The translations under genes and the position numbers were made by a program. The notes under the pieces were generated by a model that was not told where the DNA came from, made no database searches, and was given only the letters and a program-made list of their open reading frames with translations. Source: Nitrosomonadales bacterium (GTDB lineage: Bacteria; Pseudomonadota; Gammaproteobacteria; Burkholderiales; Gallionellaceae). Taken from it: 19,675 bases of DNA. Where the stretch lies: positions 1-19,675 of the forward strand of contig JACREA010000143.1 of NCBI GenBank assembly GCA_016218465.1, read 5' to 3'. Shown in pieces: positions 1 to 7,877 of this stretch (position 1 is the stretch's first letter; every line of letters begins with the position of its first letter).

Positions 1-1127
1 CTGCGCAAATCCAGCCCCGCACTGACTTCGCGCAACAGGTAGGAGGATAATGGCATCGCTTCGCGCACGCGCTGCTCGAAAACATCCTTGCCGAATTCGC
101 GGATAAAACTGTCGGGATCATGCTCAACCGGCAGGAACAGGAAACTGATGTGCTTGCCGTCCTGCAAATACGGCAGCGCGTTTCCCAGCGCGCGCCAGGC
201 CGCTTTCTGCCCGGCCTTGTCGCCGTCAAAACTGAATACGATATGCTCGGCAAGGCGCAATAATTTCTGCACGTGATACGGCGTGGTCGCCGTACCCAGC
301 GTCGCCACGGCATATTCCACGCCGTGTTGCGCCAGCGCCACCACGTCCATATAACCTTCCACCACGAGCACCTGCTGCGTGGCGCGGATGGCTTTCTGCG
401 CCTGGAACAAGCCATACAGTTCGCGGCCTTTCTCGAACAGCGGCGTTTCCGGCGAATTCAGATATTTTGGCTCACCTTTGTCCAGCACCCGTCCGCCGAA
501 GCCGATGACTTGGCCGCGCACGTTGACGATGGGGAACATGATGCGGTCGCGGAAGCGGTCGTAACGTTTCCCCTCGTCGCTGGAAATCACCAAGCCGGTC
601 TCTTCCAGCACATCGCTCTGGTAATCCGGGAAGGTCGACGCAAGGTTCTGCCACGCGTCAGGCGCGTAACCGATGCCGAATTTTGCGGCGATTTCGCCGG
701 AGAGTCCGCGCTGCTTGAGGTAATCGATCGCGCGTGGCGACTGCTTGAGCTGCTCGCGGTAATAGCGAGTAGCGGTTTGCATTACCTCATACAGATCCGG
801 CGCAACCTTTTGGTATGCCTCGTTTGCGGCAGGGCGCTCGTTTGGAACCTCCAAGCCGACGCTGCTCGCCAGTTCCTCGATCGCCTCGACAAAGCCGTAT
901 CCGGCGTGCTCCATGACAAAACCAATTGCCGTGCCATGCGCGCCACAGCCGAAGCAATGATAGAACTGCTTGGTCTGGCTGACGGTGAACGAGGGGGATT
1001 TTTCGCTGTGGAACGGGCAGCAGGCGACGTAATTCGCACCAGCCTTCTTGAGCGGCACGTAGCGCTCGACCACGTCCACGATATCGAGACGATTAAGCAG
1101 GTCCTGAATGAAATTTTTTGGAATCAC
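1..1127 (-). CDS. dnaG: DNA primase, N-terminal part (3' end outside window)
   Basis: Primase that makes the RNA primers for the lagging strand at the replication fork. About 375 residues are visible. A CHC2 zinc-binding domain opens the protein, with ligands C37, H40, C58 and C61 (CPFH then CFGC). The primase core follows, and then the TOPRIM metal site with E257 in the EGYMD motif and D301/D303 in FDGDKAG. The C-terminal DnaB-interaction domain lies beyond base 1. The start is a GTG; no ATG sits in frame between it and the upstream stop, and a TAAGGG-like ribosome site lies about 11 bases before it. It is the third gene after rpsU and yqeY on the same strand, the usual macromolecular synthesis operon arrangement, so rpoD would be expected next to the left. 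Identity is certain; only the start codon is a choice. Confidence 0.97.
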   Translation of the reverse strand, partial: MIPKNFIQDLLNRLDIVDVVERYVPLKKAGANYVACCPFHSEKSPSFTVSQTKQFYHCFGCGAHGTAIGFVMEHAGYGFVEAIEELASSVGLEVPNERPAANEAYQKVAPDLYEVMQTATRYYREQLKQSPRAIDYLKQRGLSGEIAAKFGIGYAPDAWQNLASTFPDYQSDVLEETGLVISSDEGKRYDRFRDRIMFPIVNVRGQVIGFGGRVLDKGEPKYLNSPETPLFEKGRELYGLFQAQKAIRATQQVLVVEGYMDVVALAQHGVEYAVATLGTATTPYHVQKLLRLAEHIVFSFDGDKAGQKAAWRALGNALPYLQDGKHISFLFLPVEHDPDSFIREFGKDVFEQRVREAMPLSSYLLREVSAGLDLR

Positions 1128-1206
1128 GCCAGCACCGCCCTTACATCAAGATCGATACTTAAGGATTTTTGTCATCCCGGTGAGAACCGGAACGGCAAAG
1201 CCGGTC

Positions 1207-1653
1207 TTATTTGGATAATTGCGCTTTGATCAACGCGGAGACCTTACCCATGTCGGCGCGCCCGGCCAATTTAGGCTTCAGCACGCCCATCACTTTGCCC
1301 ATGTCCTGCGGGCCAGCCGCACCGGTTGATGCAATCGCCTCGGCTACGGCAGAGGCAATTTCAGCCTCGCTGAGTTGCTGCGGCATATAGGCAGCCAATA
1401 CGCTCATCTCGAATTTTTCGACATCCGCCAGATCCTGGCGTTTCGCCGCTTCGTATTGGCTGATGGAATCGCGCCGCTGCTTGTTCATCTTTTCGATGAT
1501 GGCGACCACGTCCGCATCCGTCAGCTCGATGCGCTCGTCTACCTCGCGCTGTTTCATCGCGGCGAGCAACAAGCGAATCGCCCCGAGGCGCGCCGTATCC
1601 TTGGCGCGCATCGCGGTTTTCATATCTTCGGTAATTTGTTGCTTGAGACTCAT
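1207..1653 (-). CDS. GatB/YqeY domain protein
   Basis: A 148-residue protein of the YqeY family, which is the C-terminal tail-like domain of the GatB amidotransferase subunit found alone. Family members are mostly helical; binding to tRNA or aminoacyl-tRNA is proposed but not settled. The sequence starts MSLKQQITEDMKTAMRAKD, contains the charged segment EVDERIELTDADVVAIIEKM and ends in the typical glycine-rich GPQDMGKVMG turn. I chose the ATG at 1653 because it gives the usual family length; an in-frame TTG at 1677 would add eight unlikely residues. It lies between rpsU and dnaG, with 44 bases before it and 79 after it, so it is almost certainly co-transcribed with them. I see no terminator in either gap. 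Confidence 0.93.
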   Translation of the reverse strand: MSLKQQITEDMKTAMRAKDTARLGAIRLLLAAMKQREVDERIELTDADVVAIIEKMNKQRRDSISQYEAAKRQDLADVEKFEMSVLAAYMPQQLSEAEIASAVAEAIASTGAAGPQDMGKVMGVLKPKLAGRADMGKVSALIKAQLSK

Positions 1654-1697
1654 ATCAAAGCAAATCGTTGCGCACAAGCCAAGCGCGATAGATTTGA

Positions 1698-1910
1698 TTA
1701 ATAGAGCTTGGGAGGAAGAACCTGGCTCATCAGGCGCTTGTAGTGGCGCTTAACGGCAGCGGCCATCTTGCGTTTGCGCTCAGCGGTGGGTTTTTCGTAA
1801 AACTCGCGAGCGCGCAAATCGGTCAGCAGACCGGTTTTTTCCACGGAACGCTTGAAACGACGCATCGCGACTTCAAACGGCTCATTTTCTTTAACACGTA
1901 CTGTTGTCAT
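1698..1910 (-). CDS. rpsU: 30S ribosomal protein S21
   Basis: Small basic protein of the 30S subunit (70 residues), needed for efficient initiation by helping the anti-Shine-Dalgarno region of 16S rRNA engage mRNA. The sequence is canonical: MTTVRVKENEPFE at the start, REFYEKPTAERKRK in the middle and a lysine/arginine-rich tail ending PPKLY. The ATG at 1910 is chosen over an in-frame upstream start six bases earlier because S21 proteins begin MTTxRVKENE. An AGAAGG ribosome site lies about ten bases upstream. First gene of the rpsU-yqeY-dnaG operon, with a good promoter about 40 bases upstream. Confidence 0.97.
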   Translation of the reverse strand: MTTVRVKENEPFEVAMRRFKRSVEKTGLLTDLRAREFYEKPTAERKRKMAAAVKRHYKRLMSQVLPPKLY

Positions 1911-1946
1911 GAACAAACTGCCTTCTACTAAAAAATTGAGGGCGCG

Positions 1947-1975
1947 ATTCTAGCAAAACACCCAGTGCGCCACAA
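1947..1975 (-). promoter_or_regulatory. Predicted sigma-70 promoter of rpsU operon
   Basis: Read on the minus strand, a TTGTGG -35 box (3 of 6 consensus) is followed by 17 bases and then a TAGAAT -10 box (5 of 6). TGC precedes the -10 box, so it is of the extended type. The predicted start lies near 1940, leaving a leader of about 30 bases before the rpsU ATG. Sequence match only; no experimental support. Confidence 0.6.
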
Positions 1976-2090
1976 CCGGTATTTAATCAGCTGTAAACTC
2001 GACGAATTTACGCTTGCCTGCCACCCTGCCAGCCCTGACCGCAGCTATTGTCGACAAGCTCGCCGTCGGGCTGGGCTACGCCTCGCTGGA

Positions 2091-3905
2091 TCATGCGCGT
2101 TGGCTGGAACTATCGCTCCGCAATTGCATAGGCAACTTATCGGAGCGCCCCAGGAGAAAGAGACCGAGATCGTCCAAAAACGAAGGGGTTACATCGTCAG
2201 GCTCAAGTTTATAGGCGGTTACACCGAAAGCCCCAACGTTGCGGCACATTACATTGATGCCGGTTTCGGCATAGTTGCCCTGGAACCTGATCTGCACAGG
2301 GAAGTCGGCAGCTAACTGTGTTTCGAGCCACTCCTGCTTGGGCTTTTTGTTGTCCGTTTCCACATCGTCAATCACGCGCAGCCTCAGGTGATGCAACTCC
2401 TTTTTTAGCGTATCGATTGGCCCCCAAGGCCGTTTGAACGGTACAGGTTCTGGTGCAAACAGGTTAACGCTGAATACTACATAGTCCATCAGGGCCGACT
2501 CGGAAATGCTCTGCTTGCGGCTTTCAACAACCGCGCCACGCCACTTCAGGTTGGAGTAGATTGTCCGCGCATCATAGCGATAGGTTCGGTTTATCGCCGG
2601 TTCTACGTCGTTCACATGCTTGATAAACGGATGGAAAAATTTGACGATCCTGTTTAATGCGTCATCCACGCGCCGGGCCTTGGCCTGGCTTGCCTGCAAC
2701 GTGGTCTGCCTGGAATCCTGCCGCTCTTTTGCCTCTTGCGCCAGCCCGGCAAGCAGGCCGGACTGGGAACCCGCCTGAAAACCCGGCAATATGACTGGGA
2801 TAGGCGCCGGGGTCGTGGCTGCCGGTTTCGTCCCGTATTCTTTGGGGGGGATAAATTGATCGAATTCCAGCTTGATGTCCCACGACGAATTATCAGCTTG
2901 TTTCTCAATAACGATGTTGCCTGATTTGCGGTCAGCCTCGCGCTGCGATTCTTTCAGGCGTTCCTCAAAATCCACCGAGCTGAAATCGGTAATCGAGCTT
3001 TGCCCCACGCCGTTTTTCTGCTTGTTCTGTGCTGGGTTTGACATATTTATCGTCGCATCCGAAGACGATGCCTGAGCCGCAGAAGCCGGCGATTCCGCTG
3101 CCAGTTTCAACGCTTTCATGAACTCTGCAGCTGTTTGGAAACGATCTTCCGGCCGCTTGGCAATGGCTTTCTCAACCACTTTTTGCAGCGCTTCGGGCAA
3201 GTCGGGATTGAGTGTGCGTGGGGAAACAGGCGGCTGATTCAAAACTTTATGCATGATGATAGTCATGTTGCTGCCGGTGAATGGCCGTTCTCCGGTGAGG
3301 AACTGATAGAGAATGACGCCTGCGGAGTAAATATCGCTACGGTGATCCACGGCCAGCCCCATAAACTGCTCTGGCGACATGTATGAGGGTGTGCCTAATA
3401 CGGTCCCAACCTGCGTGAGATCAGAAGATTCGATCTTTGCTATGCCGAAATCCGCAATTTTCACCTGCCCATCTTTTGTGATCAGGATGTTCGATGGTTT
3501 AATGTCCCTGTGTACCACGCCTCTTGAATGCGAGTATTCAAGCGCATCCAGAAGCTGGGTCATGATTTTTGCGCTGTCGTTTATTTTGAACCGCACCGTC
3601 TTGTCGAAGTGTTCTTTCAACTCTATTCCAACGATGAATTCCATGGCAATGAATGCCGCATCTCCATCCTCACCATATTCATAAACCGAAACAATATTGG
3701 GATGAGTAAGGCGCCCGGCAGCTTGAGCTTCGCGGCGAAACCGACTTAATATCTCCTGAGCCTCGGATTTGTCGATCATGGATTTTTGAATTGTCTTGAT
3801 GGCTACGGTGCGCTCGATAAAGGGGTCGAAGCCCTCGTAGACAATGCCCATGGCACCTCTTCCGAGCTCACGCCTGATCTCATATTTACCAAGTTTATTT
3901 AACAC
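2091..3905 (-). CDS. Serine/threonine protein kinase with unassigned C-terminal domain
   Basis: A 604-residue Hanks-type (PknB-like) protein kinase, predicted to phosphorylate Ser/Thr on target proteins. All catalytic elements are present: glycine loop GRGAMG (15-20), K37 in VAIK, helix-C E59, HRD at 132-134 with N139, DFG at 152-154 and the MSPEQ substrate-site motif. The kinase fold ends near residue 270. Then comes a low-complexity linker (about 270-400, rich in Ser, Ala, Gln, Pro) and a folded-looking region (about 405-595) that I cannot assign to a family. I see no transmembrane segment, PASTA, WD or TPR repeats, so it should be cytoplasmic. The start is a GTG preceded by a GGGG ribosome site. 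It lies downstream of tyrS on the same strand (87-base gap) with no partner phosphatase in the window. Substrate unknown. Confidence 0.93.
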   Translation of the reverse strand: MLNKLGKYEIRRELGRGAMGIVYEGFDPFIERTVAIKTIQKSMIDKSEAQEILSRFRREAQAAGRLTHPNIVSVYEYGEDGDAAFIAMEFIVGIELKEHFDKTVRFKINDSAKIMTQLLDALEYSHSRGVVHRDIKPSNILITKDGQVKIADFGIAKIESSDLTQVGTVLGTPSYMSPEQFMGLAVDHRSDIYSAGVILYQFLTGERPFTGSNMTIIMHKVLNQPPVSPRTLNPDLPEALQKVVEKAIAKRPEDRFQTAAEFMKALKLAAESPASAAQASSSDATINMSNPAQNKQKNGVGQSSITDFSSVDFEERLKESQREADRKSGNIVIEKQADNSSWDIKLEFDQFIPPKEYGTKPAATTPAPIPVILPGFQAGSQSGLLAGLAQEAKERQDSRQTTLQASQAKARRVDDALNRIVKFFHPFIKHVNDVEPAINRTYRYDARTIYSNLKWRGAVVESRKQSISESALMDYVVFSVNLFAPEPVPFKRPWGPIDTLKKELHHLRLRVIDDVETDNKKPKQEWLETQLAADFPVQIRFQGNYAETGINVMCRNVGAFGVTAYKLEPDDVTPSFLDDLGLFLLGRSDKLPMQLRSDSSSQRA

Positions 3906-3992
3906 TTAAACCCCATTAAAGTTGTTGCCACTGCTACTGAATGGTACCGCAGGCAAGGAGGAAATAAAACGGCCCGCAGAAATCCATGCGAG

Positions 3993-5258
3993 CTAACCAA
4001 CCGTCACTCGGGCAAACTTTCGCTTGCCAACCTGCGCGACCAGCACCTTTCCTGCTTCGACCATTGTGTTCTTGTCGCTGACACGCTCACCATCCAGCTT
4101 GACCGCACCCTGCTGGATCATGCGCATTGCTTCGGATGTTCCCTCCACCAGCCCGGCTTGCTTGAGCAGTTGCGTCACGACGATGCACCCGCCGGGCGCC
4201 GCAACCCTGATTTCCGGCATATCGTCTGGCAGCACACCTTGGCGGAAGCGCGCCTCGAATTCCGCCAGTGCGGCTTCGGCAGCCTTTTGCGAATGGAAGC
4301 GCGCCACAATTTCCTGTGCCAGCAATACCTTGATATCGCGTGGGTTGCGGCCTGCGGTCACTTCCTCGCGCCAGCCGCCGATTTCGTCCAGACTGCGGAA
4401 CGACAGCAATTCCAGGTAGCGCCACATCAGTTCGTCGGAAATCGACATCAGCTTGCCAAACATTTCTTGCGGTGTATCGGTGATGCCGACGTAATTGCCC
4501 AGCGATTTGGACATTTTGTTCACGCCGTCCAAGCCTTCCAGCAGCGGCATGGTGAGTACGCACTGTGCCGGTTGCCCGTTATGTTTCTGCAACTCGCGTC
4601 CCATCAGCAGGTTGAATTTCTGGTCCGTGCCGCCCAGCTCGATGTCCGCCTTGAGCGCTACGGAGTCATAGCCTTGCACCAGCGGATAGATGAATTCGTG
4701 GATGGCGATCGGCTGGTTGCTCTTGTAGCGTTTGGAAAAATCGTCGCGCTCCAGCATTTGCGCCACAGTATGCGTGGCAGCCAGCTTGATCAAATCGACC
4801 GCGCTGAATTTATCCATCCAGGCAGAATTGAACACGATCTCGGTTTTTTCCGGGTCGAGCACCTTGAATACCTGGTCGCGGTAGGTTTGGGCATTTGCCA
4901 GCACTTGCTCGCGCGATAGCGGCGGGCGGGTGGCGTTTTTGCCGCTGGGGTCGCCAATCATGCCGGTGAAGTCGCCGATCAGGAACAGCGCGTGGTGCCC
5001 CACATCCTGCAACTGGCGCATTTTGTTGAGCAGCACGGTATGACCAAGGTGCAAATCCGGCGCAGTCGGGTCGAAACCCGCCTTGATGCGCAGCGGACGG
5101 CCCAGTGACAGTTTCTGTTTCAGCTCGTCTTCAATCAGCAGTTCGTGGGTGCCGCGCCTGATTTGCGCCAGTACATCTGTTTGTTTGTTTTTTTGGTGTG
5201 TCATTTCAATCATGTTCACTGTCAATTCAATGCGAAAAAAGGGCGAAATGCCGGTCAT
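3993..5258 (-). CDS. tyrS: Tyrosyl-tRNA synthetase
   Basis: Class I aminoacyl-tRNA synthetase that attaches tyrosine to tRNA-Tyr. The Rossmann catalytic domain carries the HIGH-type signature HLGH (residues 70-73) after AGFDPTAPD and the KMSKS loop at 248-252. A C-terminal S4-type RNA-binding domain is seen from about 355 (RMIQQGAVKLDGERVSD). The start is uncertain. The ATG at 5258 has a GAGGTG ribosome site five bases upstream and gives 421 residues; ATGs at 5213 and 5204 (MTHQKNKQ) lack a ribosome site but would match the usual family length of about 400 better. It is divergent from the M23 peptidase gene, a common arrangement in Betaproteobacteria, where TyrS and cell-wall genes adjoin. 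Confidence 0.96.
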   Translation of the reverse strand: MTGISPFFRIELTVNMIEMTHQKNKQTDVLAQIRRGTHELLIEDELKQKLSLGRPLRIKAGFDPTAPDLHLGHTVLLNKMRQLQDVGHHALFLIGDFTGMIGDPSGKNATRPPLSREQVLANAQTYRDQVFKVLDPEKTEIVFNSAWMDKFSAVDLIKLAATHTVAQMLERDDFSKRYKSNQPIAIHEFIYPLVQGYDSVALKADIELGGTDQKFNLLMGRELQKHNGQPAQCVLTMPLLEGLDGVNKMSKSLGNYVGITDTPQEMFGKLMSISDELMWRYLELLSFRSLDEIGGWREEVTAGRNPRDIKVLLAQEIVARFHSQKAAEAALAEFEARFRQGVLPDDMPEIRVAAPGGCIVVTQLLKQAGLVEGTSEAMRMIQQGAVKLDGERVSDKNTMVEAGKVLVAQVGKRKFARVTVG

Positions 5259-5329
5259 TCTCGCACCTCAGCCATTTTCGGTCGCGTTCTGCCACTCGGT
5301 TTTGCAGCCCGCCGCCCGTCAGCCCGACT

Positions 5330-5357
5330 TTGAGTGAGCGTCTGTTTCTGGTAGAGT
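5330..5357 (+). promoter_or_regulatory. Predicted promoter of the M23 peptidase operon
   Basis: TTGAGT (-35), a 16-base spacer and TAGAGT (-10) with a TGG just before the -10 box. The start would fall near 5364, giving a leader of about 56 bases before the ATG at 5420. Match to consensus only. Confidence 0.5.
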
Positions 5358-5374
5358 GCGCGCCAACTTTATCC

Positions 5375-5405
5375 GCAACACGTTGCTATTATTAAACAAA
5401 GCAAC
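5375..5405 (+). promoter_or_regulatory. Possible hairpin in the M23 peptidase leader
   Basis: The leader contains GTTGCT (5382-5387) and AGCAAC (5400-5405), which can form a six-pair stem with a 12-base loop ending two bases before the ribosome site AAGGAGG (5407-5413). A third copy, GCAAC at 5375-5379, could compete for the middle arm. Arms are short, so chance is a real possibility. Confidence 0.25.
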
Positions 5406-5419
5406 TTAAGGAGGCGTGA

Positions 5420-6733
5420 ATGTTAACCCAAAAACCGCATGGCAAAGAACGCAAAATGACACAAAGTAGAAAAAAACTGCGCTGGTTCGTCGCACTATCC
5501 ACCCTTCCTTTGTTGGGGGTGGTCACTGCTTTCGGCCTGGTGCCGCAAAACGATTTTGATTTGACCTTGATCAATGCTGCTATCGAGGAAATCGCTTTGC
5601 CCGAAGTCACCGGGAAAAATACCACTGCTGCCAGCTTCTGGCGCAACGAGCGTGTGCAACGCGGCGATACTGCGGTTGAACTGTTGCGTCGCCTGAATAT
5701 TGATGACTCCTTTGCCAGTGACTATCTGCGCACTGCTGCCGAAGCCGGTTCTTTCCGGAAGTTAGCCGTCGGCAAGGAAATTCAAGCCGAGACCAATGCT
5801 GCTGGCAGACTCATATCATTGCGCTATCTTGGCGACAACGCAACTCAGGTCATCATTGAGAAACATGGTGATGGCTACACAACCCGTACCCTCCCGGCGC
5901 AACTGGAAAAACGCCTGTTTGTGCGCACCGGTGAAATAAAAACCAACTTGTACGCCGCGACTGATGCAGCGGGTATGCCGGATGCTGCCGCCAACCAGTT
6001 GAATATGCTTTTCAGCGGCGATATCGATTTCCACCATGATTTGCGCAAGGGCGACAAATTTACAGTGGTCTATGAAATGATATACAGCAACGGTGCGCTG
6101 TTAAATGTGGGTCGCATCCAGGCGGCTGAGTTCATCAATCAGGGCCGTCCTTTCCGCGCTGTGTATTTCCAGAAGGATGAACAACACGGCGATTACTACA
6201 CGCCGGAAGGCAACAGTGTGCTCAAAGCCTTCTTGCGTTCGCCAATCGAATATTCGCGCGTGAGCTCCGGTTTTACCAACTCGCGCTTTCATCCGATTCT
6301 AAATAAATGGCGCTCACATAAAGGCGTGGATTTCGCCGCACCGATCGGCACTAAAATAAAATCGACTGCTGATGGGGTAGTCGCTTCAGTCGGCAAAGAG
6401 AGTGGCTATGGCAACGTCATTAAAATAAATCATCAAGGCCGCTACTCCACTGTTTATGGACACTTGTCGCGTTTTGCCAAAGGCCTGCGCCAGGGACAGC
6501 GCGTGGCGCAGGGCGAGGTGATAGGCTATGTCGGCAAGACCGGCCTTGCCAGCGGCCCGCATCTGCACTATGAATTTAAAGTAGACGGTCAACAACGCAA
6601 TCCGATGCGGATTGCCTTGCCGGATGCGAAGCCTATCGATAATGCGAACAAAGTCGCGTTTCAAGCCGTGGCGGACGATTTGGTTTCGCGCTTGAACCTG
6701 TTGCGCAATACCAATCTCGCCAAACTCGACTAA
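5420..6733 (+). CDS. Membrane-anchored M23 family peptidoglycan metallopeptidase
   Basis: A 437-residue zinc endopeptidase predicted to cut peptidoglycan cross-links in the periplasm, resembling MepM and related LytM-fold enzymes. A basic start (SRKKLR) and one hydrophobic segment (about 21-41) act as signal anchor. A LysM/OapA-like region follows (about 75-170: RNERVQRGDTAVELLRRL), then the intermediate MepM-like domain, then the M23 domain (about 270-400). The catalytic zinc set is intact: H300 and D304 in SHKGVDFAAP, and H381/H383 in GPHLHYEF. The upstream R-F-H-P element is also present, so the enzyme should be active rather than a LytM activator of the EnvC type. The start is fixed by a perfect AAGGAGG five bases before the ATG. 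anmK follows after seven bases, suggesting an operon for wall turnover and recycling. Confidence 0.94.
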   Translation: MLTQKPHGKERKMTQSRKKLRWFVALSTLPLLGVVTAFGLVPQNDFDLTLINAAIEEIALPEVTGKNTTAASFWRNERVQRGDTAVELLRRLNIDDSFASDYLRTAAEAGSFRKLAVGKEIQAETNAAGRLISLRYLGDNATQVIIEKHGDGYTTRTLPAQLEKRLFVRTGEIKTNLYAATDAAGMPDAAANQLNMLFSGDIDFHHDLRKGDKFTVVYEMIYSNGALLNVGRIQAAEFINQGRPFRAVYFQKDEQHGDYYTPEGNSVLKAFLRSPIEYSRVSSGFTNSRFHPILNKWRSHKGVDFAAPIGTKIKSTADGVVASVGKESGYGNVIKINHQGRYSTVYGHLSRFAKGLRQGQRVAQGEVIGYVGKTGLASGPHLHYEFKVDGQQRNPMRIALPDAKPIDNANKVAFQAVADDLVSRLNLLRNTNLAKLD

Positions 6734-6740
6734 ATTCCGC

Positions 6741-7844
6741 GTGCAGTATCCGCCAGAGCTGTACGTAGGCCTGATGACTGGTACCAGTCTGGACGGCATT
6801 GACGCCGTTCTTGTCGACTTGGGCCAAACGCAACCAAAGCTGCTTGCCAAACATTTCGCTCCCTACAGCGATGCGCTGAAAAACGCTTTGCTGGCGTTGC
6901 ACCAGCCAAGCCACAATGAATTGCATCAGGCGCAGCTCATTGGCAATCAATTGGCACGGCTTTATGCCGCAGCAGTCGACACGCTGATCTCTACGGCGAA
7001 CATGCCAAACGCAAAAATTAAAGCGCTCGGGTGCCACGGGCAAACCATTCGCCACTGCCCCGAGCATGGCTACACTCTGCAAATCGGCAACGCCGCACTG
7101 CTTTCCGAGTTGACCGGCATTACAGTCGTCAGCGATTTTCGCAGCCGCGACATTGCCGCCGGAGGACAGGGGGCGCCGCTGGTTCCCGCTTTTCACGATC
7201 AGGTACTGCGCAATCCCGGTATCCATCGCGTCATTGTAAACATCGGTGGTATCAGCAATCTGACCAATTTGCCGCCCGATGCCGCAACCACCGGTTTCGA
7301 CTGCGGCCCGGGCAATTTGCTGATGGACGCATGGTGCCTACAACACCTTGGCAAACCCTACGACGACAACGGAGCATGGGCGGCATCGGGAAAGGTACTG
7401 CCCGCGCTACTGAAAAAAATGCTGAATGAACCGTTTTTCTCCCACCCGCCGCCCAGAAGCTGCGGGCGCGATCTGTTTAACATGACATGGCTGCAAGACA
7501 AGCTGGGCGGCAATGAAGCACCTGAGGATGTGCAGGCCACCCTGCTGGAACTGACCTGCCGCGCCATTTCTCAATCAATTCAGCAACACTGCCTCCGCGC
7601 GAAAGAAATATATCTATGCGGCGGCGGCGCGCATAACCAGTCCCTTCGCAACCTCCTCGCCGCCTTGTTGCCAGACTGTAGTGTGCAATCCACCGATACC
7701 CTCGGCGTGGATGGCGATTATCTGGAAGCTACCGCATTCGCATGGCTGGCACAGCAAAACCAGCATGGCAAGCCCGCCAACCTGCCGCTGGTCACTGGCG
7801 CGAAGCACCCGTGTATACTGGGCGCGGTTTATCGCCAATCGTAG
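6741..7844 (+). CDS. anmK: Anhydro-N-acetylmuramic acid kinase
   Basis: Converts 1,6-anhydro-MurNAc, a peptidoglycan breakdown product, into MurNAc-6-phosphate with ATP, feeding cell-wall recycling in the cytoplasm. The 367-residue sequence has the family landmarks in order: nucleotide loop GLMTGTSLDGID at the N-terminus, GCHGQTIRH, SDFRSRDIAAGGQGAP, NIGGISNLT, and GFDCGPGNLLMDAW, plus the late CGGGAHN motif. The start is the GTG at 6741, seven bases after the peptidase stop; no ribosome site is evident, so translational coupling is likely. Placement directly after an M23 peptidase joins an enzyme acting on murein with one that salvages its sugar. Confidence 0.96.
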   Translation: MQYPPELYVGLMTGTSLDGIDAVLVDLGQTQPKLLAKHFAPYSDALKNALLALHQPSHNELHQAQLIGNQLARLYAAAVDTLISTANMPNAKIKALGCHGQTIRHCPEHGYTLQIGNAALLSELTGITVVSDFRSRDIAAGGQGAPLVPAFHDQVLRNPGIHRVIVNIGGISNLTNLPPDAATTGFDCGPGNLLMDAWCLQHLGKPYDDNGAWAASGKVLPALLKKMLNEPFFSHPPPRSCGRDLFNMTWLQDKLGGNEAPEDVQATLLELTCRAISQSIQQHCLRAKEIYLCGGGAHNQSLRNLLAALLPDCSVQSTDTLGVDGDYLEATAFAWLAQQNQHGKPANLPLVTGAKHPCILGAVYRQS

Positions 7845-7877
7845 CCTGCACGCTCGCCATTTGCGCATGAACACACA

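Noticed and set aside
1128..1206. GC-rich inverted repeats (CCGG pairs) between yqeY and dnaG as a terminator or primase-control hairpin
   Set aside because: Stems are only four to five pairs and no U tract follows; not distinguishable from chance.
273..1229. A 318-codon plus-strand frame opposite dnaG
   Set aside because: Antisense shadow of a clear primase gene; the translation has no domain and no ribosome site.
3906..3992. Terminator or promoter between tyrS and the kinase
   Set aside because: No stable stem with a U tract and no convincing -35/-10 pair could be found.
4158..4919. A 253-codon plus-strand frame opposite tyrS
   Set aside because: Antisense shadow; tyrS has full HLGH and KMSKS signatures on the other strand.
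7031..7429. A 132-codon plus-strand frame within anmK
   Set aside because: Second-frame shadow of anmK, Arg-rich with no family resemblance.
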